Positions 1 through 5,549 of a stretch of DNA of 5,549 bases are shown here, piece after piece. Numbering within the stretch: position 1 is the first letter of the stretch; the number at the start of each line of letters is the position of its first letter. The stretch is from Akkermansiaceae bacterium. Lineage in GTDB: Bacteria > Verrucomicrobiota > Verrucomicrobiia > Verrucomicrobiales > Akkermansiaceae. A program made the position numbers and the translations under genes. Location: the NCBI GenBank assembly GCA_011524615.1, contig WTJZ01000013.1, forward strand, positions 1 to 5,549. The letters are read 5' to 3'. Under the pieces are notes generated by a model. That model had not been told where the DNA came from, did no database searches, and worked only from the letters and a program-made list of their open reading frames with translations.

Positions 1-45
1 TCAAATTCCATTCACCCAGCCCTGATAAGGGCGGGTCGATTCCAG
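1..45 (+). repeat. Left terminal inverted repeat
   Basis: This arm contains the core ACCCAGCCCTGATAAGGGCG (14-33), which reappears inverted at 345-364. Bases 1-34 match the opposite end with one mismatch. A second block, GATTCCAG at 38-45, matches inverted 334-341; three unpaired bases here face two on the other side. The arm starts at the window edge, so its outer limit is unknown. An inverted match this long cannot be chance; whether it is a transposase-binding end or the base of a giant stem is not decided by sequence alone. Confidence 0.85.
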
Positions 46-106
46 CATAGGCCGCGGGGATGGCTTGGTCGCCAAAGGCGACCAAGGTGCATCCTGGAGG
101 CCTATG
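46..106. repeat. Nested hairpin inside the element
   Basis: Three consecutive stems share one axis. CATAGGCC (46-53) pairs with GGCCTATG (99-106), GGATG (58-62) pairs with CATCC (90-94), and the apex is a perfect 10-bp stem (64-73 with 77-86) closed by an AAA loop on the plus strand. The arrangement would form a long imperfect hairpin in RNA from either strand, or a cruciform in DNA. No T-rich tract follows in either direction, so it is not a typical intrinsic terminator. It sits immediately inside the left terminal repeat. Confidence 0.7.
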
Positions 107-122
107 TTTAGGCGGAGCCGAT

Positions 123-251
123 ATCCCGCCGAACGCAGCGCCTCTTCCTCACGCTTATAGAGGAGGGCGGGATCAGGATTGCCTGCGGGCGCGCCTCCCT
201 TAGGTTGCGCCTCTGCAAGCCTTAGGAAACATCGGAACGCTACGTTCGGCG
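123..251. repeat. Internal inverted repeats with competing pairings
   Basis: ATCCCGCC (123-130) is the reverse complement of 166-173, with a smaller inner stem CCTCT (141-145) with AGAGG (159-163). The overlapping block 127-140 is also the reverse complement of 238-251 with one mismatch. Bases 127-130 are used by both pairings, so the two structures exclude each other. The same interval holds three direct copies of GCGCCTC (138-144, 191-197, 207-213) and two of CCTTAGG (198-204, 220-226). Repeats are seen directly; any switching role is speculation. Confidence 0.55.
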
Positions 252-272
252 CTTATCTCCCTCGCTCCTAAC

Positions 273-337
273 CCAGCCCTCCGTGCCCAATGGGTTGCAC
301 GTTGTGCAACACCTACAGGCACTGCGGACTGGGCTGG
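273..337. repeat. Second nested hairpin inside the element
   Basis: CCAGCCC (273-279) pairs with GGGCTGG (331-337), TCCG (280-283) with CGGA (325-328), and TGCC (284-287) with GGCA (318-321), with small bulges. The apex is a 7-bp perfect stem GTTGCAC (294-300) with GTGCAAC (304-310) around a GTT loop. The outer arm overlaps the inner end of the right terminal repeat, so it competes with end-to-end pairing of the element. The bases ACCCAGCCCT at 271-280 repeat the terminal-repeat core at 14-23 in the same orientation. Confidence 0.6.
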
Positions 338-377
338 AATCTGCCGCCCTTATCAGGGCTGGGTGAATGAAATTTGA
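334..377 (-). repeat. Right terminal inverted repeat
   Basis: This is the reverse complement of the left arm, running from CTGGAATC (334-341) to AAATTTGA (370-377). Pairing stops at 377, beyond which the sequence becomes lower in GC and reads as part of the damaged small gene. The inner bases 334-337 can alternatively pair with 273-276 as part of the internal hairpin 273-337. This boundary is well defined on the side visible here. Confidence 0.85.
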
Positions 378-416
378 GAGTTGAATGGCTCCTCCGTGAG
401 ATTAATGGACTTCTTT

Positions 417-665
417 TTACGATTCAACGCAATCAGTCCCGAAGTGGTCTGGCCATGTTGCTTTAATGTACAGAGAGTGATCTACTGAGAACCAAACCTC
501 ATGTTCATTTCCTGAGTCATCACATGGAGAACTTTGAAGTTCTGGGAGTTGGTCGAGAAAGTAACCTTGATCTTTGGCGATTTGTTTGAAGATTTCGACT
601 TCTTCGATGTAATAGGTGTCGCCTCCTTGAATTCGCTTAATTGTTGCGCAGCTCTCTCGGAGCAA
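417..665 (-). pseudogene. Broken small gene: N-terminal remnant of an uncharacterised protein family, cut by the element
   Basis: The readable core is 82 residues if begun at the TTG at 665. It has a soluble, acidic and helical first half (GGDTYYIEEVEIF near residues 14-26) and then GNEHEVWF and YIKATWPDHFG (around residues 52-76). From memory, the pattern G-x-EH-x-V followed by IK-x-T-x-P-x-x-FG occurs in longer uncharacterised bacterial proteins, some linked to phage polyvalent kinase-like domains; no function is claimed. The frame stops six residues after FG, well before such proteins would end. Dropping one base of the GGGA near 437-440 opens another frame of 27 codons (436 to 356) that runs into the terminal repeat of the element. 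The frame is also open upstream to 725, but has no ATG or GTG there and no clear ribosome site before the TTG. Both ends therefore look damaged. It could still be expressed as a short protein. It lies about 100 bases downstream of uvrA on the same strand. Confidence 0.5.
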
Positions 666-704
666 CGCAATAAATTCTGAGAGCGTGCCACTCTCATTTC
701 TTCC

Positions 705-724
705 GCCAAATTCATTAATTTGGC
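705..724. other. Short perfect hairpin after uvrA
   Basis: GCCAAATT (705-712) and AATTTGGC (717-724) form a perfect 8-bp stem with a 4-base loop, 38 bases past the uvrA stop codon. On the minus strand no run of T follows, so it is a poor fit to an intrinsic terminator. It could protect the uvrA transcript end or be the 5' leader of the damaged small gene. Confidence 0.35.
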
Positions 725-751
725 ATTATCGAATATTAAGGTAGCGTTCAA
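725..751 (-). promoter_or_regulatory. Weak promoter-like pair before the damaged small gene
   Basis: On the minus strand TTGAAC (751-746) is followed after 15 bases by GATAAT (730-725). The second box matches the -10 consensus at five of six positions, and the first matches the -35 consensus at four of six. The spacing is shorter than the ideal 17. It sits between the uvrA stop and the remnant gene, where a promoter for the latter would be expected, but the local AT richness makes a chance match likely. Confidence 0.2.
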
Positions 752-761
752 GAGAAAAGCA

Positions 762-3700
762 CTAGAGCACTTCGGCGATGAATGGGGCGGTAGCGGAGGT
801 CGTGGATTGGGCGACTTGTTCCGGTGTGCCAGAGGCGCAGACGGTTCCACCGTGAGGGCCTGCTTCTGGACCGAAGTCGAGAATATAGTCGGCCTCAGCC
901 ATGAGGGCTGGGTGGTGCTCGACGACGACGACGGTGTGTCCCTCGTCCGTGAGGCGGTGGAGGACGTCGATGAGCTTGCGGATGTCATTCAGGTGGAGGC
1001 CGATGGAGGGTTCCTCGATGAGGTAGAGGTTTTGGTTAGTAGCCTTGGTTCCTCGGTCTTTGACTCGACCTTTGGTGAGTTCGGTGACGAGCTTGAGTCG
1101 CTGGGCCTCTCCACCACTGAGAGTCGGGCTGGGTTGTCCGATCTGGAGGTAGCCTAGACCTGTATCCGCGAGGAGTCCTAGAGTACGGCTGAGCTTAGGG
1201 TGAGCAGAGAAGAATTCAGCGGCTTCATCGATGGGCATGCGGAGGATGTCAGCGATGTTCTTGCCATTATAATGGACGCCGAGGGTGGCGGGGTTATAGC
1301 GGTCTCCACGACAGGTCTCACAGGGGACACGGGTGGTGGGGAGGAAGTCCATCTCTAGTCTGATTGAGCCATTGCCCTTACATTCTGGGCACTGTCCCTC
1401 AGCGTTATTGAAGCTGAAGCGTGAGGCGGAGAACCCACGTATCTGCGCCTCTGGTAGCTGAGCGAAGAGGGTGCGGATATGGTCGAAGATCTTGACGTAC
1501 GTCGCGGGGCATGAGCGCGACGTCTTACCGATCGGGCTTTGGTCGACCTCGAAGATGTACTTGAACTCGCTAAAGCCACTGGCGGACTTACAGTACGGGG
1601 CGAGCTTATTTTGTTGCGCCTTGGTGAGCTTCTTATCGGACTTGAGCTTGTGGAGCAGATTGGCGACTGGTTGGAGGGTACCTCGCATGAAGGTCGACTT
1701 CCCTGATCCAGAGACCCCTGTGATGACAGTGAGGCGCCCCTTAGGGATCTGGACGTTGATGTCCTGAAGGTTGTTTGTGTGGCATCCCTTCAGCGTGAGC
1801 CATTGGTCTGACGGGAGGACCTTCTTAGCGATGGAGCGACGTTCTCCTCTGGAGGGGTGTTGGATCGGGTTTTTGAGCGCTTGTCCGGTGACGGAGTCCT
1901 TCTTACGCATGAGTTGCTTGAGGCTGCCCTGCGCCATGATCTCGCCACCGAGACGCCCCGCGCCAGGGCCTAGATCGATGACATGCTTAGCGCGCGCCAT
2001 CGTCTCCTCGTCATGTTCGACGATGAGGAGGGAGTTCCCCTTCTTCTGCAGGGTCTGGAGGGTGTCGAGGAGCGCCTTGTTATCACGAGGGTGGAGGCCG
2101 ATGGTGGGTTCATCGAGCACGTACATGACGCCTTGGAGGTTAGATCCCAGCTGAGCTGCGAGGCGAATGCGCTGAGCCTCTCCTCCACTGAGAGTGGTAG
2201 CGGAGCGGTCGAGTGAGAGGTAGCCTAGTCCGACTTGGGAGAGGAAGTGGAGGCGCTGAGTGATCTCTGGAATGATGTCTCGTGCGATCTCCTTCTCACG
2301 GCCAGAGAACTTGAATGCGGTGACCAATTGGTGAGCCTCTCTCACAGATTGCTGTGTGAGGTAGGGGAGGGAGATCTTTTCTCCGAGGTAGATGAAGTTG
2401 ACCGACCGCTTGAGTCGCGACCCCTTACAGCTCGGGCAGATAATTTTCTCCTCTTCGTCCTCATCCTTACGCGACTTCTCTTCGGCGAGCTCGGCCTCTA
2501 GGGCGGAGTCAAACTTATCCATGCGGAAGCGCTTGGTACTGAGGGTGCCGTATCCTCGGCAATCTGGACACCAGCCGCGAGGGGAGTTGAAGGAGAAGTC
2601 GGCCGGATCAGGCTCCTCAAAGGACTCGCCCGTGGCGGCACTCACACGAGCAGTGGAGAAGACTTGGAGCTTATTCTGATGATCCAGCATGCGGATGAAG
2701 CCTTTGGAGAGGGTAAGGGCTTCGGTGATCTTTTCCTTCAGGAGGGCGGGCTTGAGCTTAGTTCCTGCGGTCACGATGATGTCGATATCATGCTCGACGT
2801 ATCGCTCGAGCGGCTCGAAGTCGTCTACATCGATGATCTGTTGGTCGACAAAGAGGGCCTGGTATCCCATGCGGGCGGCCCGATCCGCGACGTCGGTATG
2901 GAATCCCTTACGGCCTCGTACGACGGGTGCCATGAGGTGGATTCGTCCGAGGGCAGCATGTTCCTTAATCTTCTCAAATATAGCGGACTCGGTCTGCGAG
3001 ACGACGGGTTCACCTGACTCTGGACAATGCTGTGTACCGAGCTTGGCAAAGAGGAGGCGGAGGAAGTGATAGATCTCGGTGACGGTCGCGACGGTGGACT
3101 TACCTCCACCACGAGAGATGCGCTGTTCGATCGCGACGGTGGGGGGGAGCCCAGCGATCGAGTCTACGTCGGGCTTCTCGAGCTGTTCAGCGAACTGACG
3201 GGCGTAGGGCGACATCGAGTCGAGGAAGCGACGTTGACCCTCTGCGAAGATGAGGTCAAAGGCTAGGGTCGATTTACCCGAACCAGAGAGTCCTGTGACG
3301 ACATTGAAGCTGTTCAGTGGTAGGTCGACGGTGAGGTTCTTGAGGTTATGATGGCGTGCGCCCCGGATACTGAGGTGGGTATTGGTGATCGCATTATACG
3401 GTACTGCGTCTTCTGCCGCGAGGACGAGTCCTGTGCCTTCTTCCATGAGAGATCTCGATCCCGTTGGGGTGGCGAGATGGGGGCGGAGATGGTGTGCAGT
3501 CGGGGTGTCGAGTGCGACGATGGCCTCTGGAGTGCCCGTGCCGACGATGATCCCACCTTCATCTCCAGCCTCTGGACCTAGGTCGATGAGGTAGTCGGCG
3601 GACTTAATCACCTCTAGGTTATGCTCGACGACGAGGAGGGTGTGGCCAGCCTCGATCAGCCGGTCGAAGGCGCGTAAGAGGACCTCGATGTCGCGGAAGT

Positions 3701-5549
3701 GGAGGCCAGTGGTGGGCTCGTCTAGAATGAGCAGCTGTCCCTGAGCTTGCTTAGTGCGGCCCGCTTTACGCTTCTGTTGGAGTTGGTCTAGCTTCGCCTT
3801 GACCGCTCTTGGCGTATCGGCAGAGCCAGAGAGTTTTGGCGTGCTGAGAGCGGAGGTCGTCTTATGGGCCTCCAGTAGGAGCGAGGCGATCTTGAGGCGC
3901 TGGGACTCTCCGCCGGAGAGGGTGTTGAGAGGTTGGCCCAGTCGGAGGTATCCTAGTCCGACTTCTTGGAGTGCGCTGAGGATCTTGATGATGGTCTGGT
4001 GTCGCTTAGCTCGGTGCTTGGCGAGTTCGGCGAGCGGCTCAGTGTAGAATGCGATGGCCTCGTCGGTCGTCAACTCTAGTACGTCTGCGATGCTTTTGCC
4101 TCGGTACTTGATCTCGAGCGTCTCCTTTTGATAGCGGCGTCCGTCACAATCTGGGCAGGTGAGGAAGAGGTCTGAGAGGAACTGCATCTCGACCTTTTCG
4201 AACCCATTACCAGCACAGCGCTCGCAGCGCCCCGCGCCGGAGTTGAAGGAGAAGTAACCAGTGTTTACCCCTCTGATCTTGGCCTCATCAGTGAGGGCAA
4301 AGAGTTGGCGGATCTCATTAAAGGCGCCGAGGAAGACTGCAGGAGTCGATCTCGGTGTTTTAGCCAATGGGGATTGGTCGATGAAGGATACTCCTTCTAT
4401 CCGTCCCTCGTATCCAGTGAGGCTCTCAATAGGGGCCGCGTCGTCTGCCTTCTCAGGCTCGAAGTGGGCGAGTAGATTTTGATACAGACCTCGCTCTACT
4501 AGAGTGGACTTACCAGACCCAGAGACTCCGGTGACGCAGGTCATGATACCGAGAGGAATGTCTACGGAGACATTCTGTAGATTGTTCGCGGAGACTCCGC
4601 GCAGTGAGATGGTATCGATGAAGCTACGGCGCTCGAATGGGAGCGCGATCTGGGTCGCACCGGTGAGGTAGGAGAGGGTGGACTGTTCTGGGTGCGTCTC
4701 GTGAGCAAGGTTCTCAGAATAGGGGCCTTGGAAGATGATCTCCCCTCCCTGGTGTCCTGCGCCAGGTCCGATGTCGATGAGGTGGTCCGCCGTCTTCATG
4801 ACTGCTTCCTCGTGTTCCACGACGACGAGGGTGTTTCCCTTGCTTCTGAGGTCCTGCATGACTTCTGTTAGGTTCGTGACATCTCGGGGGTGGAGACCGA
4901 CCGTTGGTTCATCGAGGACGAAGAGGGTTCCCGTCAGGGAGGCTCCGAGGCAGGTGGTGAGATTGACCCTCGCGATCTCACCGCCAGAGAGCGTTCTCGC
5001 GGGACGATCGAGGGTGAGATACCCTAGTCCGACGCGCTGGAGGTAGTGTAGGCGAGAGACGATTTGATCATAGATGAGCTGGAGAGAGGACTCCGTCTTG
5101 TCATCTGGTTGGGTAGGAAGCTCGAGTTCTTGGAAGAACGGGACCAATCGCTTGACCGGTAATTGCCACAGATCTGGTAAGGTGTATTCTCCGATGCGGT
5201 AGCAGAGGGCAGTGGGCTTGAGACGCTTACCCCGACAGGTAGGGCAGTCGGTGTAGGAGCGGTATCGAGCGAGGAAGACTCGGACGTGCATCTTATATGC
5301 CTTGGTCTCCATCCAGTCGAAGAACCCTTGGACTCCATACCACTTGCCCTCTAGCCAGAGTTGCTCGGAGACTGGGACCGCGTCATCGTCACCTGACGGT
5401 GGGTATTGATTGGCCTCACCATACAGCACCCACTCTTGTTCATCAGGGCTGAGGTCACGGAACGGGGAGTGAATGTCGACACCCTGCTCTTTGGCCAGAC
5501 GCATGAGATCACGTTGGCACTCGTCACCGCGTTCTCCTTGGAACGGTTT
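762..5549 (-). CDS. uvrA: Tandem (double-length) excinuclease ABC subunit UvrA, 5' end outside window
   Basis: UvrA is the cytoplasmic ATPase that detects DNA lesions and loads UvrB in nucleotide excision repair. The frame is open to the window edge: 15 codons precede the first ATG (5504) and continue the UvrA homology, so that ATG is internal. From it (residue 1) 1580 residues follow to TAG at 762. Domain I remnant: CPTC 87-90, signature LSGGE 172, Walker B LDEPT 197-201. Domain II: Walker A GVSGSGKST 326-334, zinc finger C427/C430/C450/C453, signature 529, Walker B 594-598. Domain III: Walker A 738-746, UvrB-binding region about 750-830, signature 1105, Walker B 1130-1134. Domain IV: Walker A 1263-1271, zinc finger C1372/C1375/C1395/C1398, signature 1462, altered Walker B 1496-1500. 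The first ~300 residues are missing by comparison with E. coli UvrA (about 940 residues), so the full protein should approach 1,900. No stop lies between the halves (linker about 665-705). Such fusions are known in Chlamydia and relatives. The start, promoter and any SOS box are not visible. Confidence 0.97.
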   Translation of the reverse strand, partial: KPFQGERGDECQRDLMRLAKEQGVDIHSPFRDLSPDEQEWVLYGEANQYPPSGDDDAVPVSEQLWLEGKWYGVQGFFDWMETKAYKMHVRVFLARYRSYTDCPTCRGKRLKPTALCYRIGEYTLPDLWQLPVKRLVPFFQELELPTQPDDKTESSLQLIYDQIVSRLHYLQRVGLGYLTLDRPARTLSGGEIARVNLTTCLGASLTGTLFVLDEPTVGLHPRDVTNLTEVMQDLRSKGNTLVVVEHEEAVMKTADHLIDIGPGAGHQGGEIIFQGPYSENLAHETHPEQSTLSYLTGATQIALPFERRSFIDTISLRGVSANNLQNVSVDIPLGIMTCVTGVSGSGKSTLVERGLYQNLLAHFEPEKADDAAPIESLTGYEGRIEGVSFIDQSPLAKTPRSTPAVFLGAFNEIRQLFALTDEAKIRGVNTGYFSFNSGAGRCERCAGNGFEKVEMQFLSDLFLTCPDCDGRRYQKETLEIKYRGKSIADVLELTTDEAIAFYTEPLAELAKHRAKRHQTIIKILSALQEVGLGYLRLGQPLNTLSGGESQRLKIASLLLEAHKTTSALSTPKLSGSADTPRAVKAKLDQLQQKRKAGRTKQAQGQLLILDEPTTGLHFRDIEVLLRAFDRLIEAGHTLLVVEHNLEVIKSADYLIDLGPEAGDEGGIIVGTGTPEAIVALDTPTAHHLRPHLATPTGSRSLMEEGTGLVLAAEDAVPYNAITNTHLSIRGARHHNLKNLTVDLPLNSFNVVTGLSGSGKSTLAFDLIFAEGQRRFLDSMSPYARQFAEQLEKPDVDSIAGLPPTVAIEQRISRGGGKSTVATVTEIYHFLRLLFAKLGTQHCPESGEPVVSQTESAIFEKIKEHAALGRIHLMAPVVRGRKGFHTDVADRAARMGYQALFVDQQIIDVDDFEPLERYVEHDIDIIVTAGTKLKPALLKEKITEALTLSKGFIRMLDHQNKLQVFSTARVSAATGESFEEPDPADFSFNSPRGWCPDCRGYGTLSTKRFRMDKFDSALEAELAEEKSRKDEDEEEKIICPSCKGSRLKRSVNFIYLGEKISLPYLTQQSVREAHQLVTAFKFSGREKEIARDIIPEITQRLHFLSQVGLGYLSLDRSATTLSGGEAQRIRLAAQLGSNLQGVMYVLDEPTIGLHPRDNKALLDTLQTLQKKGNSLLIVEHDEETMARAKHVIDLGPGAGRLGGEIMAQGSLKQLMRKKDSVTGQALKNPIQHPSRGERRSIAKKVLPSDQWLTLKGCHTNNLQDINVQIPKGRLTVITGVSGSGKSTFMRGTLQPVANLLHKLKSDKKLTKAQQNKLAPYCKSASGFSEFKYIFEVDQSPIGKTSRSCPATYVKIFDHIRTLFAQLPEAQIRGFSASRFSFNNAEGQCPECKGNGSIRLEMDFLPTTRVPCETCRGDRYNPATLGVHYNGKNIADILRMPIDEAAEFFSAHPKLSRTLGLLADTGLGYLQIGQPSPTLSGGEAQRLKLVTELTKGRVKDRGTKATNQNLYLIEEPSIGLHLNDIRKLIDVLHRLTDEGHTVVVVEHHPALMAEADYILDFGPEAGPHGGTVCASGTPEQVAQSTTSATAPFIAEVL

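Larger units (their letters stand above)
1..377. mobile_element. Non-autonomous MITE-like element with long terminal inverted repeats and nested hairpins
   Basis: The two ends of this segment are reverse complements of each other. Bases 1-34 pair with 344-377 with a single mismatch (8/370), and after a small unequal gap 38-45 pairs with 334-341. No reading frame inside resembles a protein, and there is no transposase. The interior is packed with further inverted repeats: 46-106, 123-173, 127-140 with 238-251, and 273-337. This architecture fits a miniature inverted-repeat element moved in trans by a transposase elsewhere, or a large structured intergenic repeat that might be transcribed. The left end is the first base of the window, so the element could extend further and a target-site duplication cannot be tested. 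The right end abuts a broken minus-strand gene, which supports insertion into coding sequence. I do not recognise a named family. The inverted-repeat structure is seen directly; mobility is inferred. Confidence 0.62.

Noticed and set aside
1..377. CRISPR array, tRNA or rRNA in the left region
   Set aside because: Repeats are inverted and unevenly spaced rather than direct with uniform spacers, and no tRNA cloverleaf or rRNA signature was seen.
705..724. Intrinsic terminator for uvrA
   Set aside because: The stem is perfect but AT-rich and is not followed by a T tract on the minus strand.
482..988. Minus-strand 168-codon frame overlapping the uvrA end and the small gene
   Set aside because: The Ser/Pro-rich product reads uvrA out of frame and then the small gene out of frame; only the other frame gives conserved-looking motifs.
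720..1157. Plus-strand 145-codon frame overlapping the uvrA 3' end
   Set aside because: It is antisense to the conserved domain IV ATPase motifs, its composition follows from the codon bias of uvrA, and it resembles no protein.
2664..3069. Two overlapping plus-strand frames inside uvrA
   Set aside because: Both are shadows of the UvrA coding sequence with no start signals or recognisable motifs.
3400..3510. Two adjacent uvrA genes rather than one fused gene
   Set aside because: There is no stop or start arrangement at the linker (residues about 665-705); the frame is continuous from domain II into domain III.
5502..5504. ATG at 5504 as the start of uvrA
   Set aside because: The frame stays open for 15 more codons to the window edge, and those residues continue a conserved UvrA region; about 300 N-terminal residues including the first Walker A are missing.

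Overview
The window shows the 3' part of one very large gene, read on the minus strand from the right edge to about base 762. It encodes a tandem (double-length) UvrA, the DNA-damage recognition ATPase of nucleotide excision repair. Fused double UvrA proteins are known, from memory, in the Planctomycetes-Verrucomicrobia-Chlamydiae group. Together with the moderately high GC content and the flavour of the small neighbouring gene, this suggests a Verrucomicrobiota-like bacterium. That placement is an inference, not a proof.

Layout from left to right. Bases 1-377 hold a non-coding element with long, near-perfect terminal inverted repeats (about 45 bp at each end) and several nested internal hairpins. 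It has no transposase gene and looks like a MITE-type or other non-autonomous repeat. Its left end coincides with the window edge, so it may extend further. Bases 378 to about 725 hold a lower-GC segment with a broken small minus-strand gene. Its 82-residue readable core resembles the N-terminal part of an uncharacterised protein family, but it ends abruptly. A shifted frame runs straight into the right repeat of the element, so the element appears to have interrupted the gene. A short gap (about 665-761) contains a hairpin and a weak promoter-like pair. Bases 762-5549 are the tandem uvrA, still open at the right edge; roughly the first 300 residues lie outside the window.

The visible UvrA carries the C-terminal part of ATPase domain I and all of domains II, III and IV. 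The two halves are not equivalent. The second half lacks one zinc-finger cysteine pair, has a shortened, highly charged segment in place of a longer region present in the first half, and has a glutamate where the Walker B aspartate of the last ATPase domain is expected. The first half has an altered signature helix and an extra positively charged insertion. The strongest candidates for something new are the structured repeat element with its gene disruption, and the asymmetry of the fused UvrA.
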